DNA of 12,047 nucleotides from Persephonella sp. (GCA_027081375.1 JALWKR010000227.1:1-12047); one strand, 5' to 3'; counted from the stretch's first letter, positions 1 through 6,467 are shown. A program made the numbers and translations. Notes: generated by a model from the letters alone, not told the origin.

Positions 1-333
1 TTTTTTCAGCTGTTTTTCAACTTGCTGCTCAATAGGAAGACCATGGCAGTCCCAACCAGGAACAAAAGGAGCATCATATCCTCTCATAGAGGCATACTTA
101 ACAAGAATATCTTTTAGTATCTTATTTAATGCGTGTCCTATGTGGATATGACCGTTTGCATACGGTGGTCCATCGTGAAGAATATACTTATCTTTCCCCT
201 TTCTCTCTTCTCTTAATTTTTTATATAAATCTAACTCTTCCCACCTTTTTAGAAATTCAGGTTCTCTATTTGGTAAATTCCCTCTCATTGGGAATTCTGT
301 CTTAGGTAAATTTAAGGTGTCTTTCCACTCCAA
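1..333 (-). CDS. ileS: Isoleucyl-tRNA synthetase, N-terminal part (cut by window edge)
   Basis: This is the first 111 codons of isoleucyl-tRNA synthetase, the cytoplasmic class I enzyme that charges tRNA-Ile. The reading frame runs off the window at position 1. The N-terminus carries the family's opening block ([18 protein letters not shown], residues 4-21). It also has HDGPPYANG followed by HIHIGH (residues 53-67), which contains the HIGH signature of the ATP site, and [11 protein letters not shown] (residues 92-102). The start chosen is TTG at 333-331: an AGGAGG ribosome binding site lies 7 nt upstream, and the family homology begins immediately after it. The next ATG (codon 16, at 288-286) would remove part of the conserved block. 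The gene diverges from the small exported protein at 481-795. The KMSKS motif and editing domain lie outside the window. Confidence 0.96.
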   Translation of the reverse strand, partial: MEWKDTLNLPKTEFPMRGNLPNREPEFLKRWEELDLYKKLREERKGKDKYILHDGPPYANGHIHIGHALNKILKDILVKYASMRGYDAPFVPGWDCHGLPIEQQVEKQLKK

Positions 334-340
334 CAGGTTA

Positions 341-347
341 TCCTCCT
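341..347 (-). promoter_or_regulatory. Ribosome binding site that fixes the TTG start of ileS
   Basis: On the minus strand this reads AGGAGGA, a near-perfect Shine-Dalgarno, 7 nt before the TTG at 333. No ATG is available at that spacing, so the site decides the start codon. Confidence 0.8.
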
Positions 348-382
348 AAAGATAGTAAATTTATTTGGTATCAAGGATTTAT

Positions 383-388
383 ATTATA
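383..388 (-). promoter_or_regulatory. Possible -10 box for ileS
   Basis: The minus strand reads TATAAT here, an exact sigma-70 -10 consensus about 50 nt upstream of the ileS start codon. No good -35 hexamer is visible at 16-18 nt spacing. In such AT-rich DNA a chance match is possible. Confidence 0.35.
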
Positions 389-480
389 AGACAAAAACTA
401 CTTGATTTGTGATATTGAAATCTTTACAGTTTCTTTTTATTTTTATCAGTTAGTAAGCATAAACTTATAGGAGAATTATC

Positions 481-795
481 ATGAAAAAATTAATCACAGG
501 GATTGTATCCCTTTCAACAGCATTAGTTTTTTCTGCATATTCTTACTCTGAAAAAGAATGTCAAAATTATGTAAAAAAAGTGGAAGAGTGCATAAAAAAG
601 GAAAAAAGTGGAGATTTAAATACTAAATGGAGAAAATGTGAAACACAGGTTATAACAAATCTAATTCAGGAAGAAGAAGATCAAGGAAACTGTTTTTCAT
701 TTGAAGAATGCAGAGACTACGTTATGCAGGAAATAAAAGCCTGTGGAGAAGAAAGAAAAAAACTTTACAATAAACTTCTAAGAGAAAATCAGTAG
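481..795 (+). CDS. Small exported six-cysteine helical protein, function unknown
   Basis: I do not recognise this 104-residue protein. It begins with a clear signal peptide (KK at 2-3, hydrophobic stretch about 4-20, probable cleavage around residues 20-23), so the mature part of about 80 residues should be periplasmic or secreted. The mature part is highly charged, rich in Lys and Glu, and predicted helical. Its six cysteines are at 27, 37, 53, 71, 77 and 88. Two segments look like copies of one unit: ECQNYVKKVEEC (C27-x9-C37) and ECRDYVMQEIKAC (C77-x10-C88). This spacing suggests helix-hairpin pairs held by disulfides, similar in form to CHCH/twin-CX9C proteins, though no homology is claimed. 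An AGGAGA ribosome binding site at 469-474 supports the ATG. The gene stands alone between divergent ileS and a terminator, with era downstream. Confidence 0.8.
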   Translation: MKKLITGIVSLSTALVFSAYSYSEKECQNYVKKVEECIKKEKSGDLNTKWRKCETQVITNLIQEEEDQGNCFSFEECRDYVMQEIKACGEERKKLYNKLLRENQ

Positions 796-826
796 ACTAT
801 CAACAGTATCTTTTTATCTTTCAACA

Positions 827-857
827 AAAGATAGGCTTCTCGCCTATCTTTCTTTTT
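827..857 (+). terminator. Rho-independent terminator after the six-cysteine protein gene
   Basis: A perfect 10-bp stem (AAAGATAGGC at 827-836 and GCCTATCTTT at 842-851) encloses a 5-nt loop (TTCTC). A T-rich tail, CTTTTT, follows at 852-857. It lies 31 nt after the stop codon at 793-795 and separates this gene from era. Confidence 0.9.
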
Positions 858-879
858 GGTTTTAAATATATCCCAAAAC

Positions 880-907
880 TTGTTAAGATAATTTATCTTA
901 ATATCAT
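880..907 (+). promoter_or_regulatory. Probable era-mgtE promoter with embedded palindrome
   Basis: TTGTTA (880-885) and TATCAT (902-907) are separated by 16 nt and fit a weak sigma-70 promoter 35 nt before the era start codon. The 19-bp palindrome at 883-901 fills the spacer, where a bound protein would block RNA polymerase. The hexamer assignment is tentative. Confidence 0.35.
883..901. repeat. Perfect 19-bp palindrome, candidate operator upstream of era
   Basis: TTAAGATAA (883-891) and TTATCTTAA (893-901) are exact reverse complements around a single central T. The site lies between the upstream terminator and the era ribosome binding site. It has no T-tract and low GC, so it is a better protein-binding candidate than a terminator. 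The binding protein is unknown. Confidence 0.45.
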
Positions 908-941
908 TTTTATATATTAATAAAAGCTTTGAGGAGTACAT

Positions 942-1868
942 ATGACATCAGAAACACAAGAAAAACCTTTTAGAGCTGGTTTTGTTGCATTAGTAGGAAG
1001 ACCAAACGTTGGAAAATCAACTATTATGAACAATATTCTAGGAACAAAACTCTCTATAGTAAGTCCAAAACCTCAAACTACTAGAATGAGAATTTTAGGA
1101 GTAAAACATGATAAGGATGCACAGATAATATTTTTAGACACTCCAGGTGTTCAAAAAGGAAAAGATCTACTTACTAAAGTTGTAATGGAATCTGCTGTTG
1201 GAAGTATGGAAGAAGCAGATGTTTTAGTCCTTATTATAGAGGCTGATAAAGGGTGGACAAAAGAGGATGAACTTATCTTAGAAAACTATATAAAGAAACT
1301 TAATAAGCCAACCATTTTAGTGATAAACAAAATAGATAAAATGGAAGATAAGAGAATGCTTCTTCCTCTAATAGAAGAAAGTTCTAAGAAGTACGACTTT
1401 GTTGAAATTATTCCAATGTCGGCTATAAAAGGGGAAAATATAGATAGATTTGTTGAAACATTAAAAAAATATCTTCCTGAGTCACCACCGTTATTCCCAG
1501 AAGATCAGATAACAGACCTGCCACTAAAGTTTTATATTGCTGAGATAATAAGAGAGAAACTATTCCAGAACTTAAGACAGGAACTTCCATATTCAGCGGC
1601 AGTGGAAGTTGAGAGTATAGAAGAAGGACAGAAAAACAAAAACCTTTTAATAATAAATGCTGTTATCTATGTAGAAAAGGAAAATCACAAAGGAATAATA
1701 ATAGGAAAAAAAGGTCAGATGCTTAAAAAAATAGGACAGCAAGCTAGAGAAGAGCTTGAACATCTATTAGGGAAAAAAGTTCATCTTAACCTATGGGTTA
1801 AAGTTAAACCAAGATGGAAAGAGGATATAAGACTTCTTAAACTACTAGGATATCAGTATATTTCCTAA
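942..1868 (+). CDS. era: GTPase Era, 30S ribosomal subunit assembly factor
   Basis: Era is a GTPase that binds the 3' end of 16S rRNA and acts as a checkpoint in 30S subunit maturation, at the membrane or in the cytoplasm. At 308 residues it has the usual family length. The N-terminal TRAFAC-class G domain has G1 GRPNVGKS (19-26), a switch I region ending in PQTTR (44-48), G3 DTPG (66-69), G4 NKID (129-132) and G5 SAIKG (160-164). The linker motif DQITDLPLKFYIAEIIREK starts near residue 188. The C-terminal type II KH domain has the GKKG loop at 255-258, within residues of about 220-300. The ATG at 942 follows GAGGAG (931-936) at 5 nt. Only 8 nt separate the stop from mgtE, so the two are probably co-transcribed. 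Confidence 0.98.
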   Translation: MTSETQEKPFRAGFVALVGRPNVGKSTIMNNILGTKLSIVSPKPQTTRMRILGVKHDKDAQIIFLDTPGVQKGKDLLTKVVMESAVGSMEEADVLVLIIEADKGWTKEDELILENYIKKLNKPTILVINKIDKMEDKRMLLPLIEESSKKYDFVEIIPMSAIKGENIDRFVETLKKYLPESPPLFPEDQITDLPLKFYIAEIIREKLFQNLRQELPYSAAVEVESIEEGQKNKNLLIINAVIYVEKENHKGIIIGKKGQMLKKIGQQAREELEHLLGKKVHLNLWVKVKPRWKEDIRLLKLLGYQYIS

Positions 1869-1876
1869 GGTGATAT

Positions 1877-3247
1877 ATGACTCCAACATTAAATGTTTTT
1901 AAAGAGACAATTAAAAGGCTTTTGTATAAGAACAACTTAAAGGCTTTAGAGCGTATTCTGCAAAAAAGTCATAAAGGGGATATTGTTGCTATATTTAGAC
2001 ATCTAAATCATCAGGAGAGAGTAAAGACCTTCCAGATACTAATGAAGGTAGACCTTTCTAAAGCCTCAGATGTTTTATATGACCTTGATGAAGATCTGCA
2101 AATAGAGATACTTAGATCTCTTCCTGTTAAAGATGCTGTTAGAATTTTATTAACATTCTCTACAGGAGAAATAGCACCTTTAATAGATAAACTTCCTGAT
2201 GAAGTTAGAAACCAGCTTTTACAAAAACTAGATGAAGAAGAGAGACAGGAGCTTGAAAAGTATATTTCTTACGGTGGTGACAGTGTTACGTCTTTAATAA
2301 CAGAAGAATATATAGCTGTTACAGATGATAAAACTGTTGAAGAGGTTCTAAACATATTAAAAACAGCTCCTGAAGATATAGAGCTTATATATATATACGT
2401 TGTTGATAAAAAAGAACACCTTATAGGAGTTGTTTCTATAAAAGAACTTCTAACTGCTCCCCCTAATGTTCAGATAAAAGATATAATGACAACAGATGTT
2501 ATATACATAAGAACTGATGCAACAAAAGAAGATGCTATTGATATATTTCAAAGATATGACCTTCTTGTGCTTCCTGTGGTGGATGAGGAAGAGAAGTTAG
2601 TAGGGGTTATATATATAGATGATATCCTTGATGCAATAACAGAAAAAACTACAGAAGAATTTTTTAAAATGGCAGGGGCACAGGAAGAAGAACTTTTTTA
2701 TACAAATCAGATTTTAAAAATAGCAAAGTTAAGACTACCATGGATTTTAGTCTCAGTTTTTGGAGAGTTAATTTCAGCTCTTATAATAAGTTTCTTTGAT
2801 TTCACAATAAAACAGTACTTGCCTATTATTTTCTTTCTGCCCCTTGTAGCAGCTGTTAGTGGAAACATTAGTTCCCAATCAGCAATTATTACTGCAAGAG
2901 GACTTTTAACAGGAAAGATAACTGAAAATTTTACAGATTACATACATCTTTTATTTAGAGAAATTAAGATAGCTTTTATACTAGGTTTTGTTATAAGTAC
3001 TATTGTTGGAATTGTTTCTGTTTTATGGCTTAGTACTCATATAGTTGGAGTGGTTGTAGCAACTTCTCTATTTATAAACATAATAATAGCTGCATTTTTA
3101 GGAGGTTTCCTTCCGTTTTTAATGACAAAACTTGGAAAAGATCCAACATTAGCAACAGGACCTATTACTTTAACATTAAACGATATAATCGGTGTCTTAA
3201 TATATCTTGGAACAGCAACAATTTTCCTTCATTACTTAACTTTTTAA
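1877..3247 (+). CDS. mgtE: MgtE-family magnesium transporter
   Basis: This protein is a homodimeric, Mg2+-gated inner-membrane Mg2+ channel of normal family length (456 residues). The order of parts is typical. A cytosolic helical N domain (about 15-130) has repeated leucine-rich helices, for example DVLYDLDEDLQIEILRSLP. Two CBS domains follow (about 137-200 and 203-260), and then a five-helix membrane domain (about 285-456). The membrane part opens with RLPWILV, includes PLVAAVSGNISSQSA (322-336), and ends with ATGPITLTLNDIIG. Asp436 in that last motif matches the conserved pore aspartate. The GGN-G-Q motif seen in many MgtE proteins reads SGNISSQ here, a mild variation. Translation may couple to era: the weak site AAGGTG overlaps the era stop and is only 4 nt from the ATG. 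The 3' end overlaps the convergent IclR gene by 12 bp. Confidence 0.94.
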   Translation: MTPTLNVFKETIKRLLYKNNLKALERILQKSHKGDIVAIFRHLNHQERVKTFQILMKVDLSKASDVLYDLDEDLQIEILRSLPVKDAVRILLTFSTGEIAPLIDKLPDEVRNQLLQKLDEEERQELEKYISYGGDSVTSLITEEYIAVTDDKTVEEVLNILKTAPEDIELIYIYVVDKKEHLIGVVSIKELLTAPPNVQIKDIMTTDVIYIRTDATKEDAIDIFQRYDLLVLPVVDEEEKLVGVIYIDDILDAITEKTTEEFFKMAGAQEEELFYTNQILKIAKLRLPWILVSVFGELISALIISFFDFTIKQYLPIIFFLPLVAAVSGNISSQSAIITARGLLTGKITENFTDYIHLLFREIKIAFILGFVISTIVGIVSVLWLSTHIVGVVVATSLFINIIIAAFLGGFLPFLMTKLGKDPTLATGPITLTLNDIIGVLIYLGTATIFLHYLTF

Positions 3248-3898
3248 GTTTTCTGAAATATCCTTTGCTGCTTTTATAAGTTTTTCTTTGACCTCTTTTT
3301 CAGCTTTTTCTCTAGTTACTCTACTTATAGGGGCTAAAATTGATAAAGCTGCTATTGGATGGTTCCATTCATCCTTTATAACAGTGGCTATCTCTATAAC
3401 TTCCTCTTCTGTTTCTCCTTCATCTATTTCAAAAGGAAAATCTTCTATATCTTCAGCTTTTTTTAGGGCTTTCCCTGAAGCTGTAGTTTCTGCAGAGTAT
3501 CTTTTTGCAATTCTAGAGTGAACAAGAACAGATCTATTACTTTCCTCAGCATAAACATACACAATTTCATCTTTATGTAGAACAGAGAGATACACAGTTT
3601 CTCTTGTTTCATTTCTAAGTTTTCTTAAAAAAGGCTTAGCTTTTTGTAAAAAGTGAAGACCTTTTAAATACGCATGCTCAAGGTATAAAAACCTCATTCC
3701 TAATCTGTAATGCCCTGTTTCCTCATCCTGTTCTACTAATCCTTTAGTCTCTAAAGTTGCAAGGAGCCTAAAAACGTTATTTTTATTTAGATTTAGTATA
3801 TTACTTAGCTCAGTTACCCCAAGATCATCTACATTTTTAAGGGCTTCAATTAAATCTAAGGCTTTCTCTACAGATGTTTTTGCTCCTTTTTTCTTCAT
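3236..3898 (-). CDS. IclR-family transcriptional regulator, short effector domain
   Basis: This 220-residue protein has the two-part IclR layout. The N-terminal winged helix-turn-helix (about 8-67) includes GVTELSNILNLNKNNVFRLLATLETKGLV, and the wing is EETGHYRLG. The C-terminal GAF-like effector domain retains ETVYLSVLHKDEIVYV (100-115), ETTASGKAL (137-145) and the late block HPIAALSILAP (180-190). Family members are usually about 250 residues. Here the segment between SGKAL and the late block is about 30 residues short, and the usual GYA-type stretch is missing, so part of the effector subdomain is reduced. The ATG is preceded by AGGTGA (minus strand of 3902-3907). The gene is divergent from cutA and shares an upstream region holding an inverted repeat, so autoregulation or control of cutA is plausible. 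The ligand is unknown. Confidence 0.9.
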   Translation of the reverse strand: MKKKGAKTSVEKALDLIEALKNVDDLGVTELSNILNLNKNNVFRLLATLETKGLVEQDEETGHYRLGMRFLYLEHAYLKGLHFLQKAKPFLRKLRNETRETVYLSVLHKDEIVYVYAEESNRSVLVHSRIAKRYSAETTASGKALKKAEDIEDFPFEIDEGETEEEVIEIATVIKDEWNHPIAALSILAPISRVTREKAEKEVKEKLIKAAKDISENLKS

Positions 3899-3918
3899 TT
3901 TTCACCTATCTAAAACTT

Positions 3919-3942
3919 CAAACAAAATAATAACGTTGTTTG
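3919..3942. promoter_or_regulatory. Inverted repeat, candidate operator between iclR-type gene and cutA
   Basis: CAAACAA (3919-3925) and TTGTTTG (3936-3942) are exact reverse complements with a 10-nt gap, so their centres are about 17 nt apart, close to one and a half to two helical turns. The site lies within the 98-nt divergent spacer and overlaps the likely promoters in both directions. Binding by the adjacent IclR-type regulator is inference. Confidence 0.4.
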
Positions 3943-3964
3943 ATTATAACAAATTATATATATT
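3936..3964 (+). promoter_or_regulatory. Probable cutA promoter
   Basis: TTGTTT (3936-3941) and TATATT (3959-3964) are spaced by 17 nt, about 30 nt before the cutA start. The -35 element coincides with the right arm of the inverted repeat. Confidence 0.4.
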
Positions 3965-3996
3965 TTTAGAGTGAAAAAAATAAAAAGGGGGAAATT

Positions 3997-4317
3997 ATGA
4001 GCTATATAGTAGTCTTTGTAACAACACCAGACCTTGATGTATCAAAAAAAATAGCAGATACAGTAGTAAAGGAAAAGCTAGGAGCATGTGTAAATATAAC
4101 CTCAAAAATTAATTCCACGTATTACTGGCAGGGAAATATAGAAAATGACGATGAGTACCTGCTTATAATAAAAACAAGAGAAGATAGATTTAATCAGCTT
4201 GAAAAAAGAATAAAAGAGCTTCACCCTTATACAGTACCAGAAATAATAGCAATGCCTATAGTTAGAGGTTCTCAGGACTACCTAAAATGGATAGATGAAA
4301 CTTTAGAGAGAGAGTGA
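3997..4317 (+). CDS. cutA: CutA1-family divalent cation tolerance protein
   Basis: This 106-residue protein is a full-length member of the CutA1 family, small, very stable trimers with a ferredoxin-like fold similar to PII proteins. The family was linked to copper and divalent cation tolerance in E. coli, but its biochemical role is still debated. The conserved blocks are VFVTTPDLDVSKKIA (6-20), LGACVNI (28-34), TYYWQGNIENDDEYLLIIKT (41-60) and HPYTVPEIIAMPI (76-88). Tyr and Trp in the WQG block and the HPYxVPEI loop are signature positions. GGGG-rich sequence just upstream serves as ribosome binding site. The gene is divergent from the IclR-type regulator. Its stop codon (4315-4317) touches the right end of a decayed transposon, so its last residues (ERE) may have been reshaped by that insertion. 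Confidence 0.95.
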   Translation: MSYIVVFVTTPDLDVSKKIADTVVKEKLGACVNITSKINSTYYWQGNIENDDEYLLIIKTREDRFNQLEKRIKELHPYTVPEIIAMPIVRGSQDYLKWIDETLERE

Positions 4318-4318
4318 A

Positions 4319-4543
4319 CTACTCGCTGTTAAAACAGCGAGCTTCCTGCTTCACAGATGTTTTACCTTCTCCACAGGTTTAGGTTGCTCCCGTTGGTTGC
4401 TGTATCCCTTCGGAATAGCCTCAGACAGTTCCTGCCCTATCCCTCGTACTATGCCTTTTGGCATGCTCAAATCGTAGATTTGCCAGGTGAGAGACTCCTA
4501 TCTGATATAGATTCTTGCTTGCATTCTGCTTGGTTATCGCAGC
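4319..4543 (-). pseudogene. tnpB: tnpB C-terminal remnant with two in-frame stops
   Basis: Read on the minus strand, this open segment carries NASKNLYQIG near its start, matching the DRDxNAxxN region at the end of the TnpB RuvC domain. The catalytic Asp side is not preserved (ITKQNA in place of DRDxNA), consistent with a deletion junction just upstream. It then reads HSTRDRAGTV, and ends in TCGEGKTSVKQEARCFNSE, a typical TnpB tail (the KQEA block), followed by TAG at 4321-4319. Two premature stops interrupt the frame: TGA at 4423-4421 and TAA at 4381-4379. Most of the usual roughly 370-residue protein is absent. No functional nuclease can be made from it. The DNA here also overlaps where IS605-type elements encode their omega-RNA. 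Confidence 0.7.
4322..4341. repeat. Right-end hairpin of the IS605-type relic
   Basis: CTCGCTGTT (4322-4330) and AACAGCGAG (4333-4341) form a perfect 9-bp stem with a 2-nt AA spacer. In IS200/IS605 elements a subterminal right-end hairpin is what the TnpA transposase recognises, and it also forms part of the omega-RNA scaffold. It starts 4 nt after the cutA stop. It lacks a T-tract on either strand, so it is not a standard terminator. Confidence 0.7.
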
Positions 4544-4613
4544 TTATACTTTACGTTATAACAAAAAACTTACGCTAAAATGGTATCATTTCGCCTCAAG
4601 TTATAAATTTATT

Positions 4614-4636
4614 TGGCTTACGCCAGTGGGATGCAC
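4614..4636. repeat. Probable left-end hairpin of the IS605-type relic
   Basis: TGGC (4614-4617) and GCCA (4622-4625) are complementary around a TTAC loop, flanked by GTGGGATGCAC. On the minus strand this is GTGCATCCCACTGGC-GTAA-GCCA. The outer part of the stem has lost pairing (CAC against AAT), which fits decay of a longer hairpin. Confidence 0.45.
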
Positions 4637-4675
4637 TTACCTTTAAAAAAGGGTGAAATTAGCACAAAAACTTTC

Positions 4676-6391
4676 TTAAAAATTAACTGATTTAGAATCA
4701 GAACTTATAATATATCCTGTGTTATTTTCTTGCATGTATAGTTCTTCAAATAATGAGACGTAACTACTTTGATCTTTATCTTGTTTTAAATCTTCAAAAA
4801 ATCTGTATGATACAGACTGATACCTAAGCTCTGCTGTAATTGTAAGTGGAGTAGTATATCCAGATATATTGACCTTATAAGTTATAGTATCTTGTCCGCC
4901 AACAAAATTTTCATCATTATAAGCATTTCCTATTACTGCTATATCTTCTCCTGCTGTTAATTTATTAAAACCTTCAGGAAGAAGCCTGTTATCTTTCTTA
5001 TATTTAGCTGCTCTGATAAGGGTGTATGTTACATTACCAAGGTAATCTTCCATTATTGATTCATAAATTTGAACTTTATCCTGTGAATCTATTACATCAT
5101 AATGAGGTTCATATTTACTAGCATCTTCATCGGAGTCATTTCCTATAATCTTCCCATTTGTTTCAACTTTTCCACTTTCAAATACAATTTTATTATTGGC
5201 ATCTTTTACAACTAAATGAATCCATACTCTTCTTGAAGGGTAACCTGTAGGTAATTTGTGTCCCGATTTATTTACCACAGTAACCGGTATTTCCAATATA
5301 TTGTTACTAATAGTTGTATTTCCTATTTGTATATATGCTGAGGATTTTAGAATATCTTGTGTTCTTTTTATAGTTTTATCAAAATGCTCTTCTTCTGCTT
5401 TTAAACCAAGAGTAGCGATGTTGTTCTTTAATATATTTAGAATAAAAATATTTCCACCTACAAAATAATGTTTACTAAAGTTGTTCCTTTCCTGTATTAT
5501 TGGCGGTCTGTTAGCAATTTTTACTTTCCCATTTGCTTTTGGCATATGGCATGCTTGACATGACATATCATCATTACCTTGTTGATCACCATAAATACTA
5601 TTCTTCCATTCCAGATAAGCTGTTTGTTCTGGGAATTTTATATAGTTTCCATCATTATCTGTTATTAGATTTCCATTTTCGTCGTATGGATTAGTATATA
5701 AAGTGTGACATGTAGCACAAAGTTCTGATTTTTCTATGTGGGAACCATTAATAGGTGTATATCCGACACGGTTTCTCATAGGATTCTGAAAAGGATTTCC
5801 ATATTGACCATAAATTTCTCTATCTGGTTTTTGGGTAAATAAATCAATTTTAAAACCACCGGTGAAACTTTCTTCTGTTCCAAGATAATCTCCACCTTGA
5901 ATTTGATGACAAAGAGTACAAGAAACGCCATCTATAGCCATTAAATGAAACTGATTATTAGTATTTAAAAAACCATCTTCTCCAAAAATTTTTATTGGAA
6001 CTTGCTCATGATGTGCCTCTACATTGGCCATGGGCATATGGCATCTTGAGCATTTATCTTCAATAGCTTCACTAATTGCAGGAGTTCTTAAAATTTCAGA
6101 ATGAGTTTTAGCTTGCCATAATGGGTCAGTTGCAGCATTTGCCATCATAGTAGAACGCCAATCTGAATCTATAGAAACATCTTCTCCTTGATCTGTTATT
6201 AAATTTGTATGGCAAGTAGCACAATTACCAGAACCTGCAAAAATATGGTTATCAAATCTAACTAAGCTTGTATCGATTACATTAGGAGAATTATTCTGGT
6301 TTGTGTTACCGCTGTTATTAGAGCTTCCTCCATCTCCGCAACTATAAAATGTATAAATTAAAGCAGCTAAAAGTAAGGTTTTTTTTCTCAT
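4676..6391 (-). CDS. Five-heme cytochrome c lipoprotein
   Basis: This 571-residue exported electron-transfer protein starts with MRKKTLLLAALIYTFYSC. The hydrophobic leader ends at Cys18, followed by Gly-Asp and a Ser/Asn-rich linker (about 19-37), so it is probably a lipoprotein despite the non-ideal FYSC lipobox. Five c-type heme sites (CXXCH) lie at 57-61, 114-118, 158-162, 225-229 and 278-282. Two of them are followed by MP (CHMP), as in many multiheme cytochromes. The block DWRSTMMANAATDPLWQAKTH (77-97) belongs to a conserved multiheme family. The C-terminal half (about 350-560) has no hemes and looks like a beta-sandwich, opening with NKSGHKLPTGYPSRRVW. The ribosome binding site AGGAGA is the minus strand of 6397-6402. 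No partner oxidoreductase gene lies in the window, so the redox partner is unknown. Confidence 0.88.
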   Translation of the reverse strand: MRKKTLLLAALIYTFYSCGDGGSSNNSGNTNQNNSPNVIDTSLVRFDNHIFAGSGNCATCHTNLITDQGEDVSIDSDWRSTMMANAATDPLWQAKTHSEILRTPAISEAIEDKCSRCHMPMANVEAHHEQVPIKIFGEDGFLNTNNQFHLMAIDGVSCTLCHQIQGGDYLGTEESFTGGFKIDLFTQKPDREIYGQYGNPFQNPMRNRVGYTPINGSHIEKSELCATCHTLYTNPYDENGNLITDNDGNYIKFPEQTAYLEWKNSIYGDQQGNDDMSCQACHMPKANGKVKIANRPPIIQERNNFSKHYFVGGNIFILNILKNNIATLGLKAEEEHFDKTIKRTQDILKSSAYIQIGNTTISNNILEIPVTVVNKSGHKLPTGYPSRRVWIHLVVKDANNKIVFESGKVETNGKIIGNDSDEDASKYEPHYDVIDSQDKVQIYESIMEDYLGNVTYTLIRAAKYKKDNRLLPEGFNKLTAGEDIAVIGNAYNDENFVGGQDTITYKVNISGYTTPLTITAELRYQSVSYRFFEDLKQDKDQSSYVSLFEELYMQENNTGYIISSDSKSVNF

Positions 6392-6467
6392 TTTTTTCTC
6401 CTAAACTGGGAATATGAATTATCATTTAAAATTATTACATTACAATGTTACCTTTTAGTTAATTTCT

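Larger units (their letters stand above)
4319..4640 (-). mobile_element. Decayed, internally deleted IS200/IS605-type element
   Basis: The 358 nt between cutA and the cytochrome gene are explained largely by this relic, which is visibly richer in GC than its surroundings. On the minus strand it has a probable left end near 4640-4614, with TGCATCCCACTGGC followed by a small GTAA-loop hairpin. About 70 nt of AT-rich sequence comes next, then the last part of tnpB (4543-4319), then the right-end hairpin at 4341-4322. No tnpA and no N-terminal part of tnpB remain, so the element cannot move by itself. It resembles a MITE-like derivative. The outer limits are uncertain by several bases, because IS605-type elements make no target duplication. 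Confidence 0.65.

Noticed and set aside
3288..3521. Plus-strand frame inside the IclR-type gene
   Set aside because: It is the complement of a well-supported coding region. Its Ser-rich composition is typical of an antisense shadow.
4322..4341. Hairpin directly after cutA read as a rho-independent terminator
   Set aside because: No T-run follows the stem on either strand. The tnpB frame running through it and the subterminal position identify it as the element's right end.
4357..4578. Plus-strand open frame of 73 codons between cutA and the cytochrome gene
   Set aside because: It is antisense to the tnpB remnant, has no ribosome binding site and no family resemblance. It is open by chance in the more GC-rich relic.
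5256..5468. Plus-strand frame inside the cytochrome gene
   Set aside because: It is fully antisense to the cytochrome's C-terminal domain, and no ribosome binding site is present.
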